This document shows positions 11,901 through 22,200 of a DNA stretch of 64,000 bases, one piece after another. Positions within the stretch are counted from its first letter, which is position 1. Each line of letters begins with the position of its first letter. The DNA lies in assembly GCA_032622095.1 (NCBI GenBank), contig CP136063.1, positions 211,559,982-211,623,981 of the forward strand, given 5' to 3'. Both the position numbers and the translations under genes were made by a program. The notes below the pieces were generated by a model that saw only the letters and a list, made by a program, of their open reading frames with translations, did no database searches and had not been told where the DNA came from. This stretch comes from Siphonodentalium dalli. Taxonomy: Eukaryota; Mollusca; Scaphopoda; Gadilida; Siphonodentaliidae.

Positions 11901-13803
11901 AAAGTGAAATTCATGATAAAATAAATTTTAAAATTGGCAAAATAATAATTTAAACACTTTTATTTTATTTTAAACGATAACTTTATTTAATCATAATACA
12001 TATATAATAAATACATAAAATATAAATTCATTTTTCTCCAAACATTCTACAAGATGGCCCCTAAGTTTCTTATTGTCAAAATATTTCATCCCCATTTTAC
12101 CAGTGATACAAAATTCTACTAAAAACGCTATTGCAAATAAGCCACAATCAACGGAATTGGTTTGCTGTTGCACTTGGGGGACATGAATTGTCGTATTGAA
12201 ATACAATTGTCCAAGTTGTATCTCCAAAGATGCTGACAACTTGTCTGCGAATAGACTGTCCAAAAGGTGTACACTATTGTTGTTGTCCATCACAGAAAGC
12301 ACCCAGTGTCCAGTGCCGGTGTGGTGGATTTGCGCAGAAGGCTTCTTAGCAGGATCGAATTGTGAGACATATTGCCAGGATTTGTTTGTTTCGTCGTAGT
12401 AGGGTGTCAGCTCTGTTTGCTGCAAGCCGTTTATTTGATATTGGCCTTTGATTCTTTCAACTGATCCATTTATAACGTCGCTGCAAATCTCATTGTAGTT
12501 AACTATCTTTTCGCGATGTGACTCTCTAAGCGTGTGACCGTTGATAGTGAGCCATTCTGGGTTGGTTGGTGATTGATGGTCGTCGTCGGGAAGCAACCAG
12601 CAACCATCGTAAAAAGCCTGATCAAAATAATCGAACGTCTCAACAACGGCAAAAGGGAGATATGGTTTGGGGAAATTCTCAGTCGAGGAAATTTTCAAAA
12701 AGCTGGCAATATATCGATAGATGACTTCGAAGAGCGGAGGAAAGATTAACAAACGAATCCAGAAAAAACTGAAGAAAAAATTCGTCCGCTTTCCCGACAT
12801 CAGATACCCTACTGACTTCGACACTTCCGACCTAATACATCTCTACCAGCCTGAGAAAAAAGATCAGAATATCGGAATCGTCCGATATAAGACGGGAATT
12901 GAACGTATTCTGAGAGGTGCCATCCAGCACCGAACATGAAATTGTATGTCGCATGTTTGTTTTATTCTGTGAATTTAATGTCTTTATATTATTCTTTTGT
13001 GATTAAATTTATTTTATCATGTATTTCACTTTCTAAATTATTATTTCACCAAAAACCTCAAGTGATACAAAACACCCAATAATAATAGTCTATAGAGTCG
13101 TCAGTTAGTTAATCCGATTACCTATATCGCTAAGCACATAAGCCACTTACACCTTTTAATTGGAGCCGGCCGTATACACTTTATAGTGTGTTTCAGAACG
13201 AAAAAGTTGAATAAAATCAACAAATTTGTGAATTTAAAAACAATTCAAACGTCATTCTATTCCATGTCCCAGTCCGGACATATACACCAAATTTCATTAA
13301 TATCCATTGAGAAACAACAGAGCAAACGCCACAAAACCCCCGATTACACCTTTTATTTGGAGCCGGCCTCGGCATACACTTTATAGTGTGTCCCACTGAG
13401 AGTGAGATAAATGTGTAGTGTTTTCAATACAGCACAAAGTCACTTGGAAACATTTGCAACTCTTAACTTTTGCTGCGGAGGTTTGCATACAAATTCCCCG
13501 TGATAACAATTACTCATCAACGTGCTAGGAGACCGAGAAAAATGAACAGGACTGAGTTGGACCAAAAAATTGGTTGGCTAATGATTGGTGAATCCAGTAA
13601 GAAATTCGAGAAATCGCCGGGTAATACTAGTCAAAGTTGGTCTATATTTATAGCATCTATAGACGTAAAAATGAAAACTGTACTTAAAATGGACAAACAA
13701 ATTTCTATTTATCAATTCATACATGCTGATGTGTTTTTGTACATCACTATTCAACAGATGTATCCAGATTTAATTTTACTGGGAAATTCATGCGACCTAC
13801 CAT
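2779..13803 (-). CDS. RPL3: Ribosomal protein L3 gene, 5' part (exons 1-4)
   Basis: Encodes 60S ribosomal protein L3 (uL3), a core large-subunit protein near the peptidyl-transferase centre. Four exons join in frame: 13801-13803 (ATG), 5489-5681, 4724-4892 and 2779-2914, giving residues 1-167 of a protein of about 400 residues in other animals. Recognisable stretches include [56 protein letters not shown] and [15 protein letters not shown]. Splice phases are consistent at every junction (0, then 1, then 2), and acceptors and donors are canonical AG/GT. The C-terminal half lies beyond the left edge. Intron 1 is about 8.1 kb and packed with transposons. Introns 3 and 4 hold snoRNA candidates. 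It is head to head with NDUFB10. Identity is certain; placement of exon 1 is inferred. Confidence 0.95.
3221..3309 (-). ncRNA. Box C/D snoRNA in RPL3 intron 3
   Basis: An 89-nt minus-strand segment with a consensus C box (GTGATGA, 3295-3301) and D box (CTGA, 3230-3233). A perfect 7-bp terminal stem (CATTTCA with TGAAATG) flanks the boxes at 1-2 nt. Size and order fit a C/D snoRNA that guides 2'-O-methylation, and RPL3 introns host such RNAs in vertebrates. The guide region next to the D box ends in GAGAAGCTAATT; I could not match it to an rRNA site. C' and D' boxes are not clear. Confidence 0.72.
4724..4892 (-). CDS. RPL3: RPL3 coding exon 3
   Basis: 169 bp, entering in phase 1 (A/AG giving Lys) and leaving in phase 2 (TG/ before the next G giving Trp). 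Reads [20 protein letters not shown], then the invariant [18 protein letters not shown], ending RRRFYKN. The acceptor is 'ttttctag' and the donor is CTG/gtaatt. Confidence 0.96.
5489..5681 (-). CDS. RPL3: RPL3 coding exon 2
   Basis: 193 bp, starting in phase 0 with Ser-His-Arg-Lys right after the acceptor 'ttttcag'. In human RPL3 the first exon likewise ends at the ATG. It encodes the basic N-terminal extension that threads into the ribosome core ([18 protein letters not shown]) and the start of the L3 fold. The donor is TCAA/gtgagt. Confidence 0.97.
6969..6993. repeat. C homopolymer
   Basis: An uninterrupted run of about 25 C on the plus strand; similar runs lie at 1356, 7358 and 62400. Able in principle to form quadruplex or i-motif structures, and prone to length error. 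Confidence 0.9.
7145..7297. repeat. Two-copy 77-bp tandem duplication
   Basis: The segment beginning 'attgctacaaag' and ending 'cacaggggcct' is present twice back to back with a 77-bp offset and only a few differences, which suggests a fairly recent local duplication. Confidence 0.85.
7414..9892. mobile_element. hAT-like non-autonomous element (tentative)
   Basis: Starts TAGTGATGCAACGATACGG and ends with the complement of TAGTGATTTACCCATTATCG. Both ends are followed internally by runs of 'tatcggccgatccga'. Such ends resemble hAT-superfamily termini, but I find no clear 8-bp target duplication and no transposase ORF in the 2.48 kb. The interior includes a two-copy 132-bp repeat at 8481. Confidence 0.4.
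8481..8735 (+). repeat. Two-copy 132-bp tandem repeat
   Basis: The units start 'atggtgcgtcc' at 8481 and 8613 and share 'gagataatcct', 'ccactttcaa' type and 'gaatgcgggg' type phrases. They are clearly diverged from each other. Confidence 0.65.
10211..10302. mobile_element. 92-bp MITE with 6-bp target duplication
   Basis: CAGCCC...GGGCTG ends flanked on both sides by GAGTTC (10205-10210 and 10303-10308). The interior carries 'ggcttcggcaat' and its complement. Same family as 11044-11166, 20364-20470 and the remnant at 2422-2461. Confidence 0.75.
10380..10404. repeat. G homopolymer
   Basis: An uninterrupted run of 25 G on the plus strand. Confidence 0.9.
10565..11395. mobile_element. Foldback palindrome, right arm interrupted by a MITE
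   Basis: Two arms of about 350 bp are inverted copies around a centre near 10910 ('cggatggcgactcgtggaatc' and its complement face each other, shown here in part). The outer ends share 'tttcgggttttttgacaag' type sequence. The right arm is 123 bp longer because the small MITE 11044-11166 inserted there. The left arm preserves the empty site. Confidence 0.8.
11044..11166. mobile_element. 123-bp MITE with 6-bp target duplication
   Basis: CAGCCT...GGGCTG flanked by GGTAAA on both sides (11038-11043 and 11167-11172). The empty site is visible as the uninterrupted GGTAAACATGAA complement in the opposite palindrome arm (around 10783-10793). This directly proves insertion and the 6-bp duplication. 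Confidence 0.85.
11530..13394. mobile_element. Mutator-like element carrying a Ulp1 protease ORF
   Basis: 1865 bp, flanked by the 8-bp direct repeat ACTGAGAG (11522-11529 and 13395-13402). The long terminal inverted repeats of about 390 bp (11530-11930 and 13004-13394) begin GGGACACACTATAAAGTG. Within each inverted repeat the terminal motif 'cacactataaagtgtat..ggccggctcca' occurs again about 200 bp inside. Long inverted repeats, an 8-9 bp target duplication and a captured Ulp1 ORF resemble the Kaonashi-type MULEs known in plants. No transposase is present, so it is non-autonomous. Confidence 0.8.
11991..12824 (-). CDS. Ulp1/SENP-like cysteine protease (C48), transposon-borne
   Basis: A 277-residue open frame between the inverted repeats of the Mutator-like element. 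The C-terminal two thirds match Ulp1-type SUMO/ubiquitin-like proteases. The triad His173 (GTGHWVLS), Asp189 (LLDSLF) and Cys227 ([12 protein letters not shown]) is in the right order and spacing, with oxyanion-hole glutamines in VQQQT (219-221). The motif '[13 protein letters not shown]' is typical of C48 proteases found in animal transposable elements. The first 50 residues are hydrophobic, overlap an opposite-strand frame and may not be coding; true translation may start near Asn88. Catalytic residues are intact. Presumed role is in the element's biology or a captured host activity; this is inferred. Confidence 0.75.
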   Translation of the reverse strand: MSKSVGYLMSGKRTNFFFSFFWIRLLIFPPLFEVIYRYIASFLKISSTENFPKPYLPFAVVETFDYFDQAFYDGCWLLPDDDHQSPTNPEWLTINGHTLRESHREKIVNYNEICSDVINGSVERIKGQYQINGLQQTELTPYYDETNKSWQYVSQFDPAKKPSAQIHHTGTGHWVLSVMDNNNSVHLLDSLFADKLSASLEIQLGQLYFNTTIHVPQVQQQTNSVDCGLFAIAFLVEFCITGKMGMKYFDNKKLRGHLVECLEKNEFIFYVFIIYVL

Positions 13804-13827
13804 GCCGGCGATCAACTTGGGAAAAGG
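13801..13827 (-). CDS. RPL3: RPL3 exon 1: 5'TOP leader and start codon
   Basis: On the minus strand CCTTTTCCC (13819-13827) is a textbook 5' terminal oligopyrimidine tract. It is followed by a 15-nt leader and ATG (13803-13801), which abuts the strong donor gtaggt. Exon 2 requires an exon that ends in phase 0 after the ATG, which this supplies, and animal RPL3 commonly has this structure. The other ATG-plus-GT sites I examined upstream of exon 2 lack a TOP tract. Only the ATG (13801-13803) is coding. Confidence 0.75.
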
Positions 13828-14011
13828 ACGAAACACGTTGCTTCTCACGTGACTAAAATTATTGGAACCACGTGATATGCCTGAGAAATGTTCCGTCTCC
13901 GAGTTGTGAAATGGAGTATACCACTTCCGGTGTTTTGGAGGTCAAAGAAATGTTGAAAAAGCAGTTATTTTACAATTTTAGTCACTAAGAAGACACCGCA
14001 ACACCAGGAAA
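13828..14011. promoter_or_regulatory. Shared bidirectional promoter of RPL3 and NDUFB10
   Basis: A 184-bp stretch between the predicted RPL3 cap site and the NDUFB10 start codon. It has two CACGTG E-boxes (13846-13851 in TCACGTGAC, and 13869-13874), an inverted CCAAT box (ATTGG, 13861-13865) between them and an ETS/NRF2-type CTTCCGG (13924-13930). There is no TATA box near either start. On the NDUFB10 side a 13-codon upstream frame (13950-13988) ends 23 bp before its ATG if transcription begins near the ETS site. The elements fit housekeeping ribosomal and mitochondrial genes. Confidence 0.7.
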
Positions 14012-14081
14012 ATGTCAGACGATAAAGATGAGTTCTACGATGCGTCTAAAATGGTCAATAAGCATGTGACTTACATAAGAG
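14012..14081 (+). CDS. NDUFB10: NDUFB10 exon 1 (start)
   Basis: 70 bp starting at ATG in the context 'aggaaaATGT'. Encodes MSDDKDEFYDASKMVNKHVT plus YIR and the first base of the next codon. The donor is AGAG/gtgagt. VTYIR aligns with VTLVR of vertebrate NDUFB10, supporting it as the true first exon. Confidence 0.9.
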
Positions 14082-16238
14082 GTGAGTATTCATTGATCGC
14101 GAGAGTCTCGTTTCCAATTTTCGGCAACACTCATTGACTCAACACTCACGACAACAGTCACAGTGCCAACACTGGCAACAGGCAACACTGCTACTGTTAG
14201 TGTTACAGGTGACACTGACAGGTCTGGGAAATGTAAAAAAAAAGCGGCTACAATAACTGTATTCAGCTAACCTAGCTAAATTCAGCTATATAGTATAGTT
14301 TTATACTCTCCGCCCAGTAACTGAGTAAGTTTTATCACAGTCCCTAGGAATCACTGTTAGTGTTACTCAGGCTGTTAGTTGAATACAATATTATTTAATA
14401 ATATTAAATCAATATATTATAGTTAGTTATTATATTAATATATATACCAGTTTGGCAAGTAAAAATTTTGTATACTGCATTTTCATTGGCAGATGATTTG
14501 CAAGAAAATACAGAGTACAAATTTTTATGCCACACAAACATTCGCGAATTCTGAGTTTATATCATCATATTCCGTATTTTTTTCTTGAAACGATGGTGTG
14601 TTCAGATTGTTAGTATCTTTACCCACTTACGAGAAAATAGCTGTTAGTTACTCGAATATTCCTTCAGGTGCAAACTCGGTGGAATTCTTTACGATTTTGG
14701 AAAAACATATCCATTCTATAAATACCATTTTACTTATTCGCACCCGGTGATAATCCGAATAAAAGGGATTACGGATGTGAGTAAACAGACGTCGGGTGTG
14801 GTAAAACTGGCCCTGCTCTAAACTACTAAGTGCACATTTTAACTCATTCTCATTACTAGAGAAATGTAGAAATGATCATCTCAAACTAATATATCTATAT
14901 ATTTTCAAGTAGGGCCCTAGGGGTGGTTGATAACTTGAGATGTGAAAGCAAATTTTATATTCCAAGCTCCCGTTTTGCTCCGCATCCCATGAGCGGCAAT
15001 GGGAGATAACTTGTACTGGGATTGGCTGCAAATTTTAAATAAGTAATTGTAATAAGGAACTGAATCTATAGAGACACTACCGCGTCAGCAAAAAATGATT
15101 TTCACCAATTCCATAAATGTGAATTTATGGTGATATTTGGATGGAAAATCACGATTTATGTACAAATCAGACCAGGTAGAGTTGATATGACCCAACGAGC
15201 GCATTAAGAACAATTAACTTAATTGTCACATGTCAATTGTGGGGAGATACATGCAATTTTTTCGAACGAAAAATCCAATTGTTGGTTTTAGTGATAGAGC
15301 ACACGGGGTGGTCTCTAGCCAATGAGATGATTGTTTACATAATAACAAAATCTGAAGTTGCCTAACTGCACCTGTTATCTGTATAGTGGAGGTAATGTAT
15401 CTAGATCTATTTGTTATATTTTAATCAAATTTAATATTATATGGACAGTGATTCCTAGGACTGTGGTTTTATGGAATATCAATAATACAATATGACAGAA
15501 ATGCACAAAATTGCATCGAAAATACTAGATTACCGATCACTTCAGTTCAGTGAATCAGTCTTCACATGACACATGTCACCTCCAATGTCACCTCCAGGCT
15601 CCTAGTTCCGGGGAAACTCGAAAGATTTACACTCTTTTGAGTTTCGGCTTGCGTGTGTACATTTTGTATCTGATCCTCATACCTTTTCTATTTACAGGCG
15701 ATAAAGGACTCCTGGCGCCAGATTCTGCTTGGTTCTCTTCTTATGGTGACAATAAAGACAAGATTCCACCAAAAGTTCCGAAATCCACACCTTGTTGTGC
15801 TAAATAAAAGACATTTATCATTTCATTTGTCAATTTTGCGCAAACACAATTTATTTCCTGGTTACGTTCGTTTGACTTTCTGTTCCAGCATGTCAAATTG
15901 TTGTCATGCGCAGTGCCATCGTTCAAATTGCACCGGATATCGGAGATACTATATACCGAGACCAACCAATAACAAACGCTAACTACCGAGAACAAGTCTA
16001 AATGTGATAATTAAGTCATAATAATGTTTAATTATAGTGAATGTATCAGTCTTGATATATCATATTTGACATTTAAAATGACATATTATGGGTATACCGA
16101 TAACTTGAAACATCATTTAAATTCTTTATTCTCATCACCCATTTAATGCATACACAAATATAATATAATGCATACATAAATAGACATATTTAATGATTTG
16201 TCAGGATACCTGAATTATAATGAATAGCCAGGTTTATT

Positions 16239-16279
<41 letters not shown>

Positions 16280-19200
16280 GTTATATATGTTTTTACATAT
16301 GACATATATATATATATTATATATATATTATATTATACATATTATATACATATTATATACATATTATATACATATATATTATATATATATATATATATTT
16401 ATATAATATATATATATATATCAACTATATATTTTGGGTTGGGACTTCTGCCTGTATGTGTGTGTTAGCTGTGGCCTGGAAAACTGCCCGACAGATTTTG
16501 ACGAAATTTGATACCTAAGGGTATTTATTTCCGGGGATTGTTTTGGACGGGTCAAACGTAATCCCGACCTAACCTTGACCTTCAAAAGGGTCAATTCAAG
16601 GTCAAATCGGGTAAAATCAGACTGATTTCTACGGGTACTTTTGTCGGGTACTTTTGTCCGGGCAGTGTTTTGGACGGGTCAAATCTTGACCACACCTGAC
16701 TTTCAAAATGGACAATTCAAGGTCAAATCGCACAATTCGCCGAAAAGCAGAGGGGAAACAGCCCGGACGAAGTCGGGTCCACCTGCTAGTTATATATATA
16801 TATATATATATACAATATATATATATAATATATATTATATAATATATATTATATAACATGTATATTATATTATATATATTATAATATAATATATATATAA
16901 TATATATATATATTATATATATATATCTAATAAACCTGGCTATTCATTATAATTCAGGTATCCTGACAAATCATTAAATATGTCTATTTATGTATGCATT
17001 ATAATATATTTGTGTATGCATTAAATGGGTGATGAGAATAAAGAATTTAAATGATGTTTCAAGTTATCGGTATACCCATAATATGTCATTTTAAATGTCA
17101 AATATGATATAATATCCACTCAAGACTGATACATTCACTATAATTAAACATTATTATGACTTAATTATCACATTTAGACTTGTTCTCGGTAGTTAGCGTT
17201 TGTTATTGGTTGGTCTCGGTATATAGTATCTCGGATATCCGGTGCAATTTGAACGATGGCACTGCGCATGACAACAATTTGACATGCTGGAACAGAAAGT
17301 CAAACGAACGTAACCAGGAAATAAATTGTGTTTGCGCAAAATTGACAAATGATAAATGTCTTTTATTTAGCACAACAAGGTGTGGATTTCGGAACTTTTG
17401 GTGGAATCTTGTCTTTATTGTCACCATAATAAGAGAACCAAGCAGAATCTGGCACCAGGAGTCCTTTATCGCCTGTAAATAGAAAAGGTATGAGCTTCAG
17501 ATAGACACTGATAGTACGGAAGTAGAGTCTCAATACAGATGTATATCATGTATTGTGACTCAATAGGGTCTACCAGGCTCCATGAATTGAATTCTTGATA
17601 GAAGCCTGGTATTTTTCTCAGAATTGAAAATCTAATCAACTGCTACTAGTAAGTCATATCGGGACTCAGGTCACACACACACTCAGAGAGTGAACCCGAG
17701 AGATAACGTACTGGCACTGGTCTCTCGTGCTAGCGCCAGTAGCGGACCGGGGATCGCAACCTGTTCAGGGTATTCTGACAAAAATCAGAACTCGGTCACT
17801 GGCAGATACCAAGTTTGTCAGGCTGAAAAGTGTCATTCGAGATCACTGAATAAAGATCCGAATGCAAATGCTGACTCACCCCATTACAACATTTGTCCAG
17901 GTATGTTGTCGTGGGTGCAGTATGCTAGAGCTCCGATTGGGCACGGGCATTAATGGCTGACCTGTGTACATTCCTCGGTGTGTGCACGTTAAAGAATGCT
18001 AAGGCCAAAAAAAAAATGTCTGTTTCCGGTACCCGGCCTGGCTGAGATTTTCTTGTCGGCCTCAATTTTTTTTTTCTAGAAGTCCACTGTAACCTGTCTG
18101 TCTGAGTTAATAACTATGGTTTTCCCAATACCAACAGCAGAACTAACCACCCATAGCATACACAACTGACCCATGTGTAGGCCGGTGTATGCGATCGCGT
18201 ATTCCAGATATAAATAAGACAACCCGGTCGGCCATGCTACGCAGTGAATAGCGTGGCGTAAATCAAACTCTACCCTGACGAGTCACTATGGAAATCCCCC
18301 CGTCTTTTGTGGAGTGTCACTGTGTGTATTTTTAAAAGTACAATGTATTATTCCGGTAGCTCCCTTAAATTCATTTGCGGAATTGGGGGTAAAACTTGCC
18401 TGAAAGACCATCTGTTCGCGACAAAATTAAAAGGTGAAAAGCATGTGCCTTTTTGGCGGGAAAATGACAGTCCGTATTCCGTTATCAGTCCTGGAAATTA
18501 GCGTCGTCAAAAGCCGAAATCGCCATCACCATTTACAAGACGAAATCGTCATCCAAGATTAAAATGGCATCCTTGAATATTCACAGAAACCGGAGTTTAA
18601 CCCACTTTAAATAAACAACTGTCTGTTATGAATGACACACCAACTGGGTCACTGTGTCACCAACCAAACGCATTAGTGGGTCACGTGAATCAACTCTGTG
18701 TAACTATTTACGACGGACTCTCTTTGATGTTACCGACCAAGTAGCAGATACCACTGTGATAGAAACAACTCGCACTGTATGCAAGTATTAAACACACATT
18801 TCTGATCATCTGAGGTGTATCCATGTACTGTAAGGATTATGTGATAACTTGCTGTTAATTACACTGAAAGTTGGCAGGTACTAGTAATCAATTCTGCTAT
18901 TTAAAACTTTCCGGGATTAATACAAAATAAGTCGGAAATATGTGACTTTAAACCACAATACAATTTAGTGATTTAGTAATATGGACAAGTTGTCACTGAA
19001 AAATAATGATCATCTATGAAGAGAAATAACAGGGGATGAAAATACAATAGGTTTTATTGAAATGGCAAGTATTTATTCCATAAAACGGTCTCTCTTTCAA
19101 CACCCAACACCTGGAAAATTGCGTCGGCAGTGATGCATAGAATGGCATAAAATGTGTAACCTCAGGTCCAATCCACACCAGAGATATTCAGGGGAAGATT

Positions 19201-22200
19201 GGAACAAAATATGTTTACTCCTGCATCTCCAAGAACAGTCAGTAACATTGTTCTGGTCACATGTAATTTGTAAATAACGGTATCAGATGCTACTGTTGCA
19301 TTGTGGGCTGGTAGCTCATGGGGCCATGGACTATGTAAGACTCACTAAGAGGAATAACTCTAAACCCATGGCCATAGCCTAATACCTTGAATCTTCACAC
19401 TGGAGCGCATACTAGTAGCTAGAGAATATCTTTAATGCCCAACACATGACATAATAGTCCAGCAAGCTGCATTATATATTACCAGTTAGTATGTATAAAA
19501 GCATGCCAATTTTATAATACATGTTAAAAGTGTATACTAGTGTACTACACTATTTTATCACTTTAAAAAGGCCGGTGAAAAAAAAACCCTGCCTGCCTAC
19601 CTGGAAAATTTTCCCCATGTTATCGGAAACAGAGATGTTTTTTTTTTGGCCTAAGTACTGGAGTCACCACAGGGTTATAAAGCTACTTGGCCATGGTAGC
19701 ACCTGTACCAGTACCAGTGCATCTATAACCGACATGTTCCTGCACTGCAATATCTACAGATACAGAACCTGCTGCAAGTGTATTTCGGCACTTACTGATA
19801 CCAGAAGTCAAAGGCAGTTTAATTTGATCAGTTGTAAATAATGGGCATGGATGTAACATCTCGAGTTAGAGATTAAACATGCGAGTTGTATTTGCAACTT
19901 TCTCCTGAAGTACACAAACCGCTAAATGTACATGTATGTGCACAGACAACTCATTAGAATTCGTTCTCTGTCGTGCTACTAGTAGTTAGTGTTACTGTTA
20001 GTGGTATGTAATTTAATATGCTCGAGATGGGTAACTACATTCCCATCTCACTTCTGGTTTTACATTCGACACGAATGAATCGATTTGTATTTTGTAGAAA
20101 TTTTGCTCCAAGGTCGATGTTAAATTGTTCATTTAAAAGAAAATAGTTCCATCACTTACGATGCACTATACGCGATAGTATGTTATTTCAGGGTAATATC
20201 TAATCTATATGGCATTGTGAGAAGGAGTAATTGGGGCAGACCACAAACTAGTAACTTTGAAGTATCATTTTAGATTGAATCGAACTAAAAACAAATTTAA
20301 AAAGTCAATTTGTCAAATTATTTTTGGAAAGCTTCAGATAAACATGCATCAGACAGCTATCTACAGTCCTTGAAATTGGCCATGGCAATAGGCAATGCCG
20401 TAGCAAGATGTGGCATCTAACATGCCACAGCATTAAATTTGCCATCGGACATTTTCCTAATTTTGAGGGCTGTATCGAAGATCGCCCTGTTCGGTTTTCA
20501 CAATATGGATATCTATTGCCCGATAGGAGAGTAACAAGACATAGATTAAAGATTCCAAAATAAATAACAGTACACAAATTCAATATTAAAACATTGATAT
20601 TAAAGGTACTCCATCCGATCAGAGGGTCCCCATCTCAACAGATTCCAACAACAACAATCCGATCAGAGGGTCCTATATTTATTAAATACTATTTCTTTGG
20701 CTTTGGGGGTAAAAAATATTCGATTCGAGGAACCCATCAAACAAAGCTCAGAGTTATTAGATATTGATTTTTGAAATTTGTTATTTTCTCGAGATGAGTA
20801 CTAATAATTGCCCTTAACTTCGTAATCTGCTCGAGATGTGTACACCAAAACACTATTCAAACAGACAAGGATGGATAACTCTAAAATCAAGTGGCAATAA
20901 TAACGCAATTTTGACTGTGTTCTGGGACAGAAAGAATAGAAATAACGAAACTTCAAATATCGATATCTGATCACCCTGAGCGTTGATTGGTAGGTTCCTC
21001 GAATCGAATCAATTATTTTTTACCCCCAAAGCCAAAGAAATAGTAATATAGGACACTCTGATCGGATTGAGTACCTTTAATCATAGACAGGGCCAAATGC
21101 CAAGTTATAAATTTTTTGTAGACCTAATAATCATCTGAATAGATAACCTATTTTCGTGCATAAAAAAGTTGAAAAACTGAACAAATAATCAATAACTTCT
21201 ACTAACTAGCATTGCATGTAATCGGTAATCGAATTCGCTATGGAGTGCATATTGTTATTTTTATTTTGGTTGACATTTACATTGTGTTATGACTTAGTCA
21301 ATGCCACTACCCTTCAAACATTCAATGTTGTTGACATTCTGATCATAGAGTCATCCCACCCAAAGACATTAAAGTTTGTCTCACAAAAGAGAACAACAAG
21401 AACACAACTGATTGTTGTGCTGATAATTGAAATCAATTCATTGATAATAAATTGTGAACAATGTTTTAGGCAAGACAACTTCCTGTTTACATTGTTAGAG
21501 CATGTTTATGTAAACCTGCCTGTCAAAAATATTGAGGTACTACATGTATTCCTTGATTTAGGTACAAAACTTTGATCGAAGTTCAACTGGACCATGTGAT
21601 TAGTTACCAGGACCCCCCTGTCACCCACTGACTTATAGCGTAGGACTTGCTACATGCTCCACACATACTGATATTAACATAAAATTCAATGTTGATTGAT
21701 CGGCAGTAATCCCTTTTTGTCCACCGACCCAACAGGTTCGGAGGACTATTATAATCAGCATGTCCATCCGTCCGTCTGTGCGTCCAAGGTTTCCGGATGA
21801 TAACTTTAGTTAGAGTGAACCAAATTAAATTAAATTTGGTATGTGGGTTTACTAGCAGAAAAGACAGGTCAAGTTCGAATTCTGGTTCCGTCGCCAATTT
21901 TCACCAGAGTTTTGCCCCTTTTTTCACTTAGAAAACCCCTGAAAGTTGGTTTCCGGATGATAACTTTAGTAGAGTTAATCGGATTCAAACCAAATTTGGT
22001 ATATTACTTTCTCCCAGCAAAACACAGGTCAAGTTCGAACTTGGGTTCTGCCCGACCATTTTTGGCAGAGTTATGCCCCTTTTTCGACATAGAAAATTCA
22101 GTTTTTCTTCTGTTTTTTGGTTATATGCAAAACCCGTTTTTTTGTGGATTACTTATATCAAAATACAGCTCAAGTTCGAATTTCGGTTTAATCCGATAAT

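Larger units (their letters stand above)
5682..13800 (-). other. RPL3 intron 1 (transposon-filled)
   Basis: An 8.1-kb intron between the ATG exon and exon 2. It contains a 25-base C run, a 77-bp tandem duplication, a hAT-like element, two small MITEs, a foldback palindrome and a Mutator-like element with a protease ORF. Stretches 5715-6960 and 9893-10204 show nothing I recognise apart from short repeats. Confidence 0.7.
15669..17505. repeat. Inverted duplication around an AT-rich core
   Basis: The arms 15669-16245 and 16925-17505 are near-identical inverted copies, with scattered substitutions. The arms include a splice-acceptor-plus-ORF unit (15698-15807 and 17363-17472). The core (16246-16924) is TA microsatellite on both sides of a 350-bp repeat that ends 'ccacctgctagt'. 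Sits in NDUFB10 intron 1. Confidence 0.9.

Noticed and set aside
13470-13856. 128-codon plus-strand frame just before NDUFB10
   Set aside because: It overlaps the predicted RPL3 first exon and promoter, has no recognisable domain, and begins in a dispersed repeat motif.
21240-21575. 111-codon frame with a signal-peptide-like start
   Set aside because: The hydrophobic start is the kind AT-rich sequence produces by chance; no domain, no splice context and no homologous features seen.
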